Positions 8,354 to 16,808 of a stretch of 60,851 bases of DNA are shown one piece after another. The position numbers and the translations under genes were made by a program. Every line of letters starts with the position of its first letter. Positions within the stretch are counted from its first letter, which is position 1. The notes beneath the pieces are model-generated. The model ran no database searches. It had not been told where the DNA came from and worked only from the letters and a program-made list of their open reading frames with translations. Origin of the DNA: Verrucomicrobiota bacterium (GTDB lineage Bacteria; Verrucomicrobiota; Verrucomicrobiia; Opitutales; Opitutaceae); assembly GCA_026398135.1 (NCBI GenBank), contig JAPLTN010000015.1, positions 1-60,851 on the forward strand, given 5' to 3'.

Positions 8354-9724
8354 GTGGATAGCTTTTTCCCGCTCTTCGTTCGTCTTCCCCTGCTGCTCGC
8401 CAGCCTCTTCCTCGGGCTCTTCGGCTGCAGCAGCCAGCCGACGCCTCCGCCCAAGACCAGACCCGCCCCGAACGCGCCCGCCGCCGCCAAACCCGCCGCC
8501 GCGCCGCAGACACGTCCCGCCCCGCCGTCCCAGGCCGGTCCCGTCATGCTCGGCATCGACGTGCTCGCCGCCGATGGTTTCGCGGCGGTCAAAGGCAAAC
8601 GCATCGGCCTGCTCACCCACGCCGCCGGGGTGAACCGCGCCGGCGTATCCACCATCGACATTCTCTACCGCGCCCCCGGGGTTAAACTCGTTGCCCTCTT
8701 CGCCCCCGAACACGGCCTCGCCGGCCAGATCAAGGCCAGCGTCAATTTCGGCGACGAGATCCACGCCGGCACCGGCCTGCCTGTTTACTCCCTGCACGGC
8801 AAAAACCGCAAACCCACCGCCGCCCAGCTCAAGGGCCTCGATGCCCTAGTCATCGACCTGCAAGACATCGGCGTGCGCAGCTACACCTTCAACGTGGTCA
8901 TGCGCTACGCCATGGATTCGTGTTTCCAATACGGCGTGCCCGTCATCGTGCTCGACCGGCCCAATCCCCTCGGCGGCCTCAAGGTGGACGGCCCCGCCCT
9001 CGACCGCGAATGGATGAGCGGCGTCGGCGCGTTCCGCATCCCCTACATCCACGGCCTGACCATGGGCGAACTCGCCAAAATGGCCGCCGAAGCCCCCGGC
9101 GTTTTGGACATCCCCGAAGCCGCCCGGGCCAAGGGCAAACTCACCGTCATCCCCATGCGCGGCTGGCGGCGCGGCATGCGCTGGCCCGAAACCGGACTCA
9201 CCTTCGTGCCGACTTCTCCCCTCGTTCGCGATTTCCCCGCCGTGGTCGGCTACGCCATGGTCGGACTCGGCTGCGAATACAGCGGTTTCCGCCACGGCGC
9301 GGGCAAAGAGCACCCTTTCCGCGCCATCAGCTTCAAGGGCAAGACCACCACCCAACTCAAGGCCGACCTCGATAAACTCGCCATCCCCGGGATCAGTTTC
9401 CGCACCATCACCGTTCCTGACAGCCAGGGTAAACCGGTAAGCGCCCTCTACGTCGATGTGCTCAACTGGAACACCTGGCGCCCCACCCAGCTCAGTTTCG
9501 AGCTCATGCGCCTGGCCTGCCGCTACGACCCGCCCAACCCCTTCGCCGAACTCGGCCCCAAGGAAATACGTTCCTTCAACATCCACGTCGGCAGCACCGA
9601 CTGGTGGAAGGCCCTCGCCCGCGACGGCGCCAAGACCGACCTCGACACCTTCGAGGCCGAATGGGCCCGCCGCTGCGCCATCTACCAACAACAGACCAAA
9701 CGCTACTGGCTCTACCAACCCTGA
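8354..9724 (+). CDS. DUF1343 / NamZ-like exo-beta-N-acetylmuramidase lipoprotein
   Basis: 456 residues from a GTG. Residues 1-25 form a lipoprotein signal with lipobox LFGC (Cys25), then a Pro/Ala-rich linker. The body matches DUF1343: GKRIGLLTHAAGVNR, FAPEHGLAGQ, DLQDIGVRSYTF and VIVLDRPNPLGG are recognisable family motifs. NamZ of Bacillus removes terminal MurNAc from peptidoglycan fragments, so a role in wall turnover in the periplasm is likely. The lipid anchor places it at a membrane. Identification of the family is firm; the substrate is inferred. Confidence 0.92.
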   Translation: MDSFFPLFVRLPLLLASLFLGLFGCSSQPTPPPKTRPAPNAPAAAKPAAAPQTRPAPPSQAGPVMLGIDVLAADGFAAVKGKRIGLLTHAAGVNRAGVSTIDILYRAPGVKLVALFAPEHGLAGQIKASVNFGDEIHAGTGLPVYSLHGKNRKPTAAQLKGLDALVIDLQDIGVRSYTFNVVMRYAMDSCFQYGVPVIVLDRPNPLGGLKVDGPALDREWMSGVGAFRIPYIHGLTMGELAKMAAEAPGVLDIPEAARAKGKLTVIPMRGWRRGMRWPETGLTFVPTSPLVRDFPAVVGYAMVGLGCEYSGFRHGAGKEHPFRAISFKGKTTTQLKADLDKLAIPGISFRTITVPDSQGKPVSALYVDVLNWNTWRPTQLSFELMRLACRYDPPNPFAELGPKEIRSFNIHVGSTDWWKALARDGAKTDLDTFEAEWARRCAIYQQQTKRYWLYQP

Positions 9725-9834
9725 GCCAGAGCGCACAGCCGCCCCATGTAGAACCGGTCGCCGACCAGTTCCCACCTCGTCTCCGCAGCCCCCCCTTGCC
9801 AACTCTGTTACACTGACCGCTCCTTCTTAAGCTC

Positions 9835-10248
9835 ATGCCCGCCCGCTCCCAACTCCACGCCCTGCTCCGGTCCCTCGTGGCCGCAGCGCTCGGCGTCTTG
9901 GTGTTGAGCCTCGGCCTGCTCGCCCACCTGCCCGCCGCCCACGCCCGGCTGCACGCCTCAGGACATACCTGCACCCCCTGCGAAAGTCAGCCCGCCGCGC
10001 CCTCCGACTCCGACGCTAAATCCGAGCTGCCCATCGACACAGCGGATCACATCTGTGCGATCACCCTTTTCACCCAAGGCACCGATACCCCGCCGCCCGC
10101 CCTGCTCCTCGCGCCGCCACAGCCCCACCCCGTTGCCCGCCTTCACCTCACGGATCATTCCCCTCGCCTCCGCCCCGCCGCCCGCTTGCTCCCTCCTGGC
10201 CGCGCGCCCCCCAGCTGCCGCCTGAGCAGCCCCGTCCGCGTCCGCTAA
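9835..10248 (+). CDS. Small exported Cys/His-containing protein of unknown function
   Basis: 137 residues. Residues about 10-37 form a hydrophobic signal-like segment ending AAHA. The mature part has HTCTPC and DHICAITLF, which could bind metal, and a Pro/Arg-rich tail. I do not recognise a named family. It lies 93 bp upstream of the TonB receptor gene on the same strand; small Cys/His proteins are often found next to metal-uptake receptors, so a metal-related accessory role is an inference. Confidence 0.6.
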   Translation: MPARSQLHALLRSLVAAALGVLVLSLGLLAHLPAAHARLHASGHTCTPCESQPAAPSDSDAKSELPIDTADHICAITLFTQGTDTPPPALLLAPPQPHPVARLHLTDHSPRLRPAARLLPPGRAPPSCRLSSPVRVR

Positions 10249-10341
10249 CTTGAGCGAGCGTCGCTTGCCAAGCCGCGCTCCATGTCTGTGCAACCTACGG
10301 TCCGCGCGTAGCCGCGTCCAAACCGTCAATACACCACCCTT

Positions 10342-12414
10342 ATGACCACTTTTCTTCCTCGTTCTCTTCTCCTCCCTCTCTGCGTCGCCGTTTCGGCCAC
10401 GCTCGCTTTCGCCCAATCCGCGCCTCCCGCGCACGCCCACGCCGACGAACCCATCCAACTGGAAAACGTCGTCGTCACCGCCTCGCCCCTCGCCCGCTCT
10501 CAAGCCGACCTCGTCAGCTCCACCAGCGTGCTCACGGACACCGCCTTGGTCTCCAGCCGCCAGGCCACCCTCGGTGAGACCCTCGCCGCCGTGCCCGGCG
10601 TTTCCTCCACCTACTTTGGCCCCGGATCCAGCCGCCCCATCCTGCGCGGCCTCGGGGCCAACCGCGTGCGCGTGCTCGCCAACTCCACCGACACCCTCGA
10701 CGCCTCCAACACCTCCCCCGACCACGCCGTTTCCGTCGAGCCCTTCCTCATCAAACGTATCGAGGTCGTGCGCGGTCCCGCATCCCTCCTCTACGGCTCG
10801 GCCGCCGTCGGCGGCGTGGTCAACGTCATCGACCACCGTATCGAGTCCGAACTGCCCGCCGGCCCCGTCTCCGGCCTGCTAGACACCAGTGTGACCGACA
10901 ACGGCCGCGGCTACGCCACCGGCGGCTCCGTCGATGTCGCCCTCTCCCCCGACCGCGCCGCCGAGTCCGGTTTCGTGCTCCACCTCGACGGCCTTCGCCG
11001 CGAGGCCGATTCCATCTCAGTGCCCGGTTTCTCCGGCCAGCCCGGCGCGCCCAAAGGCGAACTGGTCAACACCAGCGTGGACAACCAAAGCGCCTCGATT
11101 GGCCTCAGCTACGTCAGCGAAGCGCTTGATGCCGGCGTAAACTACAACGGTTTCGACAGCCTCTACGGCGTGCCCAACGAGACCGACGTCTCCATCGACC
11201 TGCGCCAGCGCCGCCTCGATACCTCCGCCGACTACACCGGCGACTTCGGCGTCTTCACCGGCGCCCGAGCCAAGCTTGGCTACGCCGATTACCAACACCG
11301 CGAACTGGCCGCCGGCCTTGTCGGCACCTCGTTCACCCAGACCGGCTTCGATTCCCGCCTCGAACTCCTCAACGGCGAGATCGCCGGCTGGACCGGCGCG
11401 CTCGGCACCCAACTCGGCCAGACCGAACTCTCCGCCGAGGGCGACGAAGCCTTCCTCCCCACCCACACCACCGACACCGGCGCGATCTTCCTCTTCGAGG
11501 AACTCGTGCGCGACACCACCACCTGGCAAGTCGGCGCACGCCTCGAAAACCGCCTGATCGACGCCGCCCCCTTCGCCAGCCCCGGCGGCACCACCCACGC
11601 CGCCCGTGACGATTCCCGCACCACCGTTTCCGGTTCCTTCGGCCTCGTGCAAACCCTGTCGCCCGCCTACAAAATCGCCGCCAGTCTAAGTTCGACCACC
11701 CGCGCACCCAACGGCCAGGAACTCTACGCCGACGGCCCGCATATCGGCACCGCCGCCTACGAAATCGGCGACGCCTCGCTCACTGACGAAACCAGCCTCG
11801 GAGCCGAATTCTCCCTGCGCAAAACCACCGGCTTTGTCACCGGCGCGCTCACCGGCTACCTCAACCGCTTCGACGGCTACATCCACGAACAAGCCACCGG
11901 CGCGCTCGTCGATGCGACCAACTCCCCCGTCCTCCCCGGCGACCCCGAGGCGCTCACCCAAACCCGCTTCACCCAGACCGACGCCCTCTTTTACGGCGCC
12001 GAGGCCGAGGCGATCTGGCACCTGCACGCCAGCAACCGCCACACCCTCGACCTCACCACCGCCCTCGACGCCGTGCGTGCGCTCGACGACCACGACGAAG
12101 ACCTGCCGCGCACGCCACCGCTCAAAGGCCGCATCGCCCTCGACTGGAAGAAAAACGCCTGGCGCGCCGGCACCGACTTCGTGCTCGTCGTCCGCCAGCC
12201 CAACACTGCCGCACGCGAGAGCTCGACCGCTGGCTACGCTCTGCTCGGACTTTCGGCGGGCTATTGCCTGGAAACCGGCCCGGTGACCTACGACTTCTTC
12301 GTGCGCGCGGCCAACCTCACCAACGAGGAAGCCCGCCTGCACACCAGCTTCCTCAAAGACGTCGCCCCCCTGCCCGGCCGCGCCTTCACCGCCGGCGTCC
12401 GCGCCAACTTCTGA
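10342..12414 (+). CDS. TonB-dependent outer-membrane receptor, ZnuD-like
   Basis: 690 residues. A signal peptide ends near LAFAQ (residue 25), followed by a His-containing stretch and the TonB box region ENVVVTAS. The plug domain has RPILRGLGANRVRVL, the SPDHAVSVEP motif and RGPASLLYGSAAVGGVVNVID. The SPDHA-type plug motif is shared with the zinc receptor ZnuD of Neisseria and relatives. The rest is a 22-strand barrel domain ending in the aromatic RANF. It imports a ligand across the outer membrane using TonB energy. Zinc is the best guess from the plug; copper or another metal is possible. It probably pairs with the small Cys/His gene upstream. Confidence 0.9.
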   Translation: MTTFLPRSLLLPLCVAVSATLAFAQSAPPAHAHADEPIQLENVVVTASPLARSQADLVSSTSVLTDTALVSSRQATLGETLAAVPGVSSTYFGPGSSRPILRGLGANRVRVLANSTDTLDASNTSPDHAVSVEPFLIKRIEVVRGPASLLYGSAAVGGVVNVIDHRIESELPAGPVSGLLDTSVTDNGRGYATGGSVDVALSPDRAAESGFVLHLDGLRREADSISVPGFSGQPGAPKGELVNTSVDNQSASIGLSYVSEALDAGVNYNGFDSLYGVPNETDVSIDLRQRRLDTSADYTGDFGVFTGARAKLGYADYQHRELAAGLVGTSFTQTGFDSRLELLNGEIAGWTGALGTQLGQTELSAEGDEAFLPTHTTDTGAIFLFEELVRDTTTWQVGARLENRLIDAAPFASPGGTTHAARDDSRTTVSGSFGLVQTLSPAYKIAASLSSTTRAPNGQELYADGPHIGTAAYEIGDASLTDETSLGAEFSLRKTTGFVTGALTGYLNRFDGYIHEQATGALVDATNSPVLPGDPEALTQTRFTQTDALFYGAEAEAIWHLHASNRHTLDLTTALDAVRALDDHDEDLPRTPPLKGRIALDWKKNAWRAGTDFVLVVRQPNTAARESSTAGYALLGLSAGYCLETGPVTYDFFVRAANLTNEEARLHTSFLKDVAPLPGRAFTAGVRANF

Positions 12415-12456
12415 CTCCCGCCTCCCTGTAGAACCCCCCATCCCGCGCCGCCCATC

Positions 12457-12493
12457 CCGGCAAAGTGTAACCAAATTGGTTACACTTTGCCGG
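12457..12493. repeat. Perfect 18-bp-arm palindrome between the TonB receptor gene and pfp
   Basis: Arms of 18 bp (each carrying GGCAAAGTGTAACCA or its complement) are perfectly complementary around one central base. It lies 42 bp after the receptor stop and 130 bp before pfp. There is no T tract directly behind it, so it is either a terminator of unusual form or an operator. The remaining sequence to 12623 holds a GC-rich run then eight or nine T (about 12535-12543), a second possible terminator, and nothing else I can support. Confidence 0.7.
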
Positions 12494-12623
12494 ACCTCGC
12501 CTGACTGCGCGATACGGCGATGCGGCGGCGCGGGCTTTTTTTTGGCCGATTCTGCGCAAACCCATTTTCCCGCTTTTCGCCTCCGCCGCCACCCGTTCAT
12601 CGTTTCCCCTTTCACCACATCAC

Positions 12624-13868
12624 ATGAGCACAACGCCCGTCTCGCGCCCGAAGAAAGTCGCCCTCCTTACCGCCGGAGGCCTCGCCCCTTGCCTCAGCTC
12701 CGCCATCGGCGGTCTCATTGAACGCTACACCGAAATCGCTCCCGACATCGAAATCATCGCCTATCACGGCGGCTACAAGGGCCTCCTCCTCGGCGATTCC
12801 TACAAAGTCGGCCCCGCCGAGCGCGCCACCGCCGCCACCCTCCACCTCCACGGCGGCTCCCCCATCGGCAACAGCCGCGTAAAACTCACCAACATCAAGG
12901 ACTGCGTGAAACGCGGCCTGGTCAAAGAAGGCCAGGACCCGCAAAAAGTCGCCGCCGACCAGCTGATCAAGGACGGCGTGGACATCCTCCACACCATCGG
13001 CGGAGACGATACCAACACCGCCGCCGCCGATCTCGCCGCCTTCCTCGCCAAGAACAACTACGGCCTCACCGTCATCGGCCTGCCCAAGACGATCGACAAC
13101 GACGTCTTCCCCATCCGCCAATCCCTCGGCGCCTACACCGCCGCCGAGCACGGCGCCCGCTACTTCCGCAACGTCGTCTCCGAGCACAACGCCAACCCGC
13201 GCATGCTCATCATCCACGAGGTCATGGGCCGCTCCTGCGGCTGGCTCACCGCCGCCACCGCCGCCGATTACCGCAAACTCCTCGACCGCGAAGATTTCGT
13301 GCCCGGCCTCGGCCTCTCCCGCGCCAACCTCGACGTCCACGCCATCTACCTGCCCGAGCTCGCCATCGACCTCGCCGCCGAGGCCGCCCGCCTCAAGGCC
13401 ATCATGGATAAACACGACAACGTAAACATCTTCATCTCCGAAGGCGCGGGCGTGGAAGCCATCGTCGCCGAGCTTCAGGCCAAGGGCCAGGAAGTGCCGC
13501 GCGACGCCTTCGGCCACATCAAGCTCGACGCCGTCAACCCCGGCAAATGGTTCGGCGAGCAATTCGCCAAAATGCTCGGCGCGGAAAAAGTGCTCGTGCA
13601 AAAGAGCGGCTACTATGCCCGCGCCGCCGCCGCCAACGCCGCCGACCTGCGCCTGATCAAGAGCTGCACCGACCTCGCGGTGGAGTGCGCCCTGCGCCGA
13701 GAGGGCGGCGTGATCGGCCACGACGAGGATCGCGGCAACGTCCTGCGCGCCATCGAATTCCCCCGCATCAAAGGCGGCAAACCCTTCGATATCACCGCCC
13801 CCTGGTTCGTCGAACTGCTCCAATCCATCGGCCAGCCCAAGGGCGAAAAAGTCCACGTCGCGCACTAA
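12624..13868 (+). CDS. pfp: PPi-dependent 6-phosphofructokinase
   Basis: 414 residues. Interconverts fructose 6-phosphate and fructose 1,6-bisphosphate using pyrophosphate, in the cytoplasm. GGDDTNTAA at 126-134 has Asp where ATP-dependent enzymes have Gly, the accepted mark of PPi use. PKTIDND at 154-160 holds the catalytic Asp, and MGRSCGW binds the sugar phosphate. Length is normal for the short PFP group. It is monocistronic as far as can be seen: a palindrome precedes it and a strong hairpin (13932-13958) follows it. Confidence 0.95.
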   Translation: MSTTPVSRPKKVALLTAGGLAPCLSSAIGGLIERYTEIAPDIEIIAYHGGYKGLLLGDSYKVGPAERATAATLHLHGGSPIGNSRVKLTNIKDCVKRGLVKEGQDPQKVAADQLIKDGVDILHTIGGDDTNTAAADLAAFLAKNNYGLTVIGLPKTIDNDVFPIRQSLGAYTAAEHGARYFRNVVSEHNANPRMLIIHEVMGRSCGWLTAATAADYRKLLDREDFVPGLGLSRANLDVHAIYLPELAIDLAAEAARLKAIMDKHDNVNIFISEGAGVEAIVAELQAKGQEVPRDAFGHIKLDAVNPGKWFGEQFAKMLGAEKVLVQKSGYYARAAAANAADLRLIKSCTDLAVECALRREGGVIGHDEDRGNVLRAIEFPRIKGGKPFDITAPWFVELLQSIGQPKGEKVHVAH

Positions 13869-13903
13869 GCCTCAGTTTACGTTCAAGTTTAGGCTGATTC
13901 CAT

Positions 13904-13958
13904 GGTCCGGGGAGCGCGCCCGTCCCGCGTGCAGGCTTCGGCGTCTCGCCGAAGCCTG
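13904..13958. terminator. Shortened copy of the GGTCCGGGGAGCGC repeat, with bidirectional hairpin
   Basis: GGTCCGGGGAGCGC at 13904-13917 matches the outer arm of the element at 131-262. It is followed by a perfect 11-12 bp stem at 13932-13958 whose loop region is GGCGTCTCGCC. It lies between convergent genes (pfp and a histidine kinase), and TTT follows on the plus side, so it likely stops both transcripts. Confidence 0.7.
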
Positions 13959-13967
13959 TTTGCATGA

Positions 13968-16337
13968 TTATATGGAGACGGCTGAGCGTGCGGCGCCTCG
14001 CTCACCGCGCCTGGTTTCCAGCGCGTTGCGGATGATCTTCAGCAGGGCCGAAGAGTTAAACGGTTTCATCAGGAAGCCCGCAGGTAGATTCTGTTTATAC
14101 CGCTCACGCAATTCTTGCCTGCTGTAGCCGCTAACAATGATAACCGGCAAATCCGCCTTGATGCGCTTCATTTCAATGAACGCCTTGTCACCGTTCATTC
14201 GCGGCATGGTTTGATCCATGAGCACCAGGTCGAACCGGCCAGGCTCCGCCGCAAAAAGCTCCACCGCCTGCAATCCATCCACCGCCTGCACGACCTCAAA
14301 TCCCTCCACGGCTAAAAGATACGCCGTGGTTTCCCGGATGGCGTCGTTATCATCGACCACCAACAGACACGTGTCGGCCGGTACCTTCGCCTCAGGCAGA
14401 ACCCTCCGGTCAACGACGGCGGACGTCCCCACCATCGCATTGGCCGCCAGCGGCAGGAACATGGTAAAGGTCGTGCCGACCCCGGGCTTCGAGTCGAGCA
14501 GCAGCCCGCCCTTGTGCGTGCGCACGATGCCTTGAACCGCCGCCAAACCGAGACCACGCCCGATAAACTTGGTGGTGAAAAAGGGATCAAAGATTTTTGC
14601 CTGGATCTCGGTGCTCATGCCACAGCCGGTATCGGACACTTCGAGGCAGGCGTAGAGACCCGCGGGCAAGCTTGTCTCCAGCCCGAGAATGTTGGCGGGA
14701 GTGCCGGTCAGTTTGACCAGCCGAGTGCGGATCGCTATGACTCCGGGCGCATCCCCGATGGCTTCGGAGGCATTGATGACGAAGTTCATGATCACCTGCC
14801 GCACCTGGGTCTCACCACAAAAGATGCTGAGCGGATTGGGGCCGAGGTGGAGTTGCAGTTGGGTTTTCTTGCCGATGGAGAGTTTCAACAGGCCCTCCGT
14901 AGTTTCCACGAGATGCCTCAACGAGTGGTTCGCCATCTCCACCACATCCCTGCCCACGTAAGCGAGCAGCTGCTTGCAGAGGTTTCCCGCCCGCAACGCG
15001 GACTCCTTGATTAGATTCAGTTGTGACTGCTCTGGTGCCCATGCCGGGAGGGAGAGCATGATTGTCTCACTCCCCAGCAGAATGCCGCACATGAGATTGT
15101 TAAAATCATGCGCGATGCCGCCGGCCATCGTGCCGAGACTTTCGAGCCGTTGCGCTTCCTGCACCTTGCGCTCGAATTGCGCGCGTTCCTGCTGCAGCCG
15201 TTTTCGTTCGGAGATGTCGCGATGGCACGCTTGGATGCGCTTCTCGCCGCCGACCGTTATCAGGCTCGCGGTGAGCTCGACCGTAAACTCATGGCCATCC
15301 TGATGGCGCTGCTCCACCTCGAGGCGGATGGTTTCACCGTCAAGTATACGCGGCAGCTGCTCCGAAATCAGGCTTTGGCTCGCGGGCGCAATCAGCTGCA
15401 CCAGGTTCAGTCCGAGCATGCGTTCCACCGGGTAACCGTGCATGCGGGCAAAGGTGCTGTTTGCCTCGAGGATCGTCAGGTCGGGGGACAAGTTCGCGAT
15501 GCCGTCCGGGGAATTTTCAAAAAGCTTCCGGTAACGCTCCTCGCTGGCGGCCAGCAAGGCGGTGGCGCGCCTGCGCTCGGTGATATCGCGAATGTTGCAC
15601 TGGATCACCGGGTGGTCGCCAACCAGGTAGAGGTTGCTGACAAACTCCACCGCGATGGGGTGCCCATCCCCGGCGTAGAGCATCCTGTCGTCATGGTAGC
15701 TGGCGGAACCTTTCCGCAGCCAGGCCGTATAGTCCGCCTGCTGGCCGACGATATTCCTGAAGCTCGGCAGCTCCCAGATTTTTTCCCCGAGGAACTGCTC
15801 GCGCGAACCGCACAGCAGGCTGAGTAGCGACGGATTCACATCCAGAACCCGCCCCGTTTCGGCACTGAAGATAAGGATCCCGTCGCGGGCGGCTTCGAAC
15901 AAACGGCGGTAGCGGAGCTCGGAAGCGGCAAACTCCTCCCGGTCCCGGAGCTGTCCGTTTCTGAACTCGTGCTCGGCAAGCGCACGGGCCACCGCCGAGC
16001 CAAGCCGGGCGAGCCGATCCTTTAACAAATAGTCGGTCGCCCCCTGTTTTATCAACTCAACCGCGCCTTCGTCGGGCAAGATGCCGGAAACCAGGATGAA
16101 CGGGATGTCGAAGCCCGTCTGCTGCACCATCGCGAGCGCCGCCGCCCCGGTCCAGTTGGGCAGGCTGTAGTCGGCGAGGATTATATCCAAGCTCGGCTCG
16201 AGCGCCGCGTAAAAATCGGCCTCGTTGTGCACCCACTGCGACTGAGGTTCATAACCGGCCCGCCGCAGTTCGTGCAGCATGAGCTTCATGTCGCTCTCGC
16301 AATCATCGAGGATAAGGACTTTTATGGGTGTGGACAT
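13968..16337 (-). CDS. Hybrid sensor histidine kinase, REC-PAS-PAS-HisKA-HATPase-REC
   Basis: 789 residues without membrane segments, so cytoplasmic. Receiver 1 (residues about 5-120, LILDDCESD, ILADYSLPNW) is followed by two PAS domains (about 140-260 and 265-385), a HisKA with GGIAHDFNN (the phospho-His), an ATPase domain (MNFVINASEAIG, DTGCGMS, GRGLGLAAVQG) and a C-terminal receiver (about 655-775, VVDDND, LVLMDQTMPRMNG, Lys in MKPF). The N-terminal receiver suggests it takes phosphate or a signal from a partner. It starts 6 bp after the response regulator upstream and is the last gene of a four-gene phosphorelay operon. Confidence 0.93.
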   Translation of the reverse strand: MSTPIKVLILDDCESDMKLMLHELRRAGYEPQSQWVHNEADFYAALEPSLDIILADYSLPNWTGAAALAMVQQTGFDIPFILVSGILPDEGAVELIKQGATDYLLKDRLARLGSAVARALAEHEFRNGQLRDREEFAASELRYRRLFEAARDGILIFSAETGRVLDVNPSLLSLLCGSREQFLGEKIWELPSFRNIVGQQADYTAWLRKGSASYHDDRMLYAGDGHPIAVEFVSNLYLVGDHPVIQCNIRDITERRRATALLAASEERYRKLFENSPDGIANLSPDLTILEANSTFARMHGYPVERMLGLNLVQLIAPASQSLISEQLPRILDGETIRLEVEQRHQDGHEFTVELTASLITVGGEKRIQACHRDISERKRLQQERAQFERKVQEAQRLESLGTMAGGIAHDFNNLMCGILLGSETIMLSLPAWAPEQSQLNLIKESALRAGNLCKQLLAYVGRDVVEMANHSLRHLVETTEGLLKLSIGKKTQLQLHLGPNPLSIFCGETQVRQVIMNFVINASEAIGDAPGVIAIRTRLVKLTGTPANILGLETSLPAGLYACLEVSDTGCGMSTEIQAKIFDPFFTTKFIGRGLGLAAVQGIVRTHKGGLLLDSKPGVGTTFTMFLPLAANAMVGTSAVVDRRVLPEAKVPADTCLLVVDDNDAIRETTAYLLAVEGFEVVQAVDGLQAVELFAAEPGRFDLVLMDQTMPRMNGDKAFIEMKRIKADLPVIIVSGYSRQELRERYKQNLPAGFLMKPFNSSALLKIIRNALETRRGERGAARSAVSI

Positions 16338-16343
16338 GGGTAT

Positions 16344-16808
16344 TCAGCCTTTCGCGGCAGTGGGGGTCGGAACGACGGGCGGATGATTGAGCAGCAGCCA
16401 ATACAGGCCGAGCACCCGCGCGGCCTCGGTGAACTGGTCGAAGTCCACCGGTTTCACGATGTAGCTGTTCACGCCCAGTTGGTAGCTGGCGATGATGTCG
16501 CGCTCCTCCTTCGACGAGGTGAGCATCACCACCGGGATCGTGCTCGTGCGCGGGTCGCCCCTGATCGCCTTCAACACTTCGAGCCCGTCTATCTTGGGCA
16601 GTTTTAAATCGAGCAGGATGAGCTTGGGCGGACACGTGATGTCGCGGTCGGAAAACGCTTCGCGGCAAAAGATAAAATCGAGCGCCTCCTCACCGTCGCG
16701 GGCGACTTGGATCTTGTTGGTCAGCTTGTGGACCTCAAAGGCATGGAGGGTGAGCTTCAGGTCGCTGGGGTTGTCCTCGACAAGAAGAATTTCGATGGGC
16801 GGGGTCAT
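16344..16808 (-). CDS. Rcp1-like single-domain response regulator
   Basis: 154 residues, one receiver domain: [12 protein letters not shown] holds the acidic pair, [13 protein letters not shown] the phospho-Asp, VMLTSS the Thr and YIVKPVDF the Lys. The [14 protein letters not shown] form is that of Rcp1-type regulators that partner phytochrome-like kinases. It has no output domain. Its start overlaps the stop of the preceding PAS kinase by 4 bp (ATGA), so the two are translationally coupled and likely cognate. Confidence 0.93.
   Translation of the reverse strand: MTPPIEILLVEDNPSDLKLTLHAFEVHKLTNKIQVARDGEEALDFIFCREAFSDRDITCPPKLILLDLKLPKIDGLEVLKAIRGDPRTSTIPVVMLTSSKEERDIIASYQLGVNSYIVKPVDFDQFTEAARVLGLYWLLLNHPPVVPTPTAAKG

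Noticed and set aside
12457-12493. Palindrome read as a Zur or Fur box for the TonB receptor
   Set aside because: It lies downstream, not upstream, of the receptor gene, and its sequence does not match the known Zur or Fur consensus forms I can recall.
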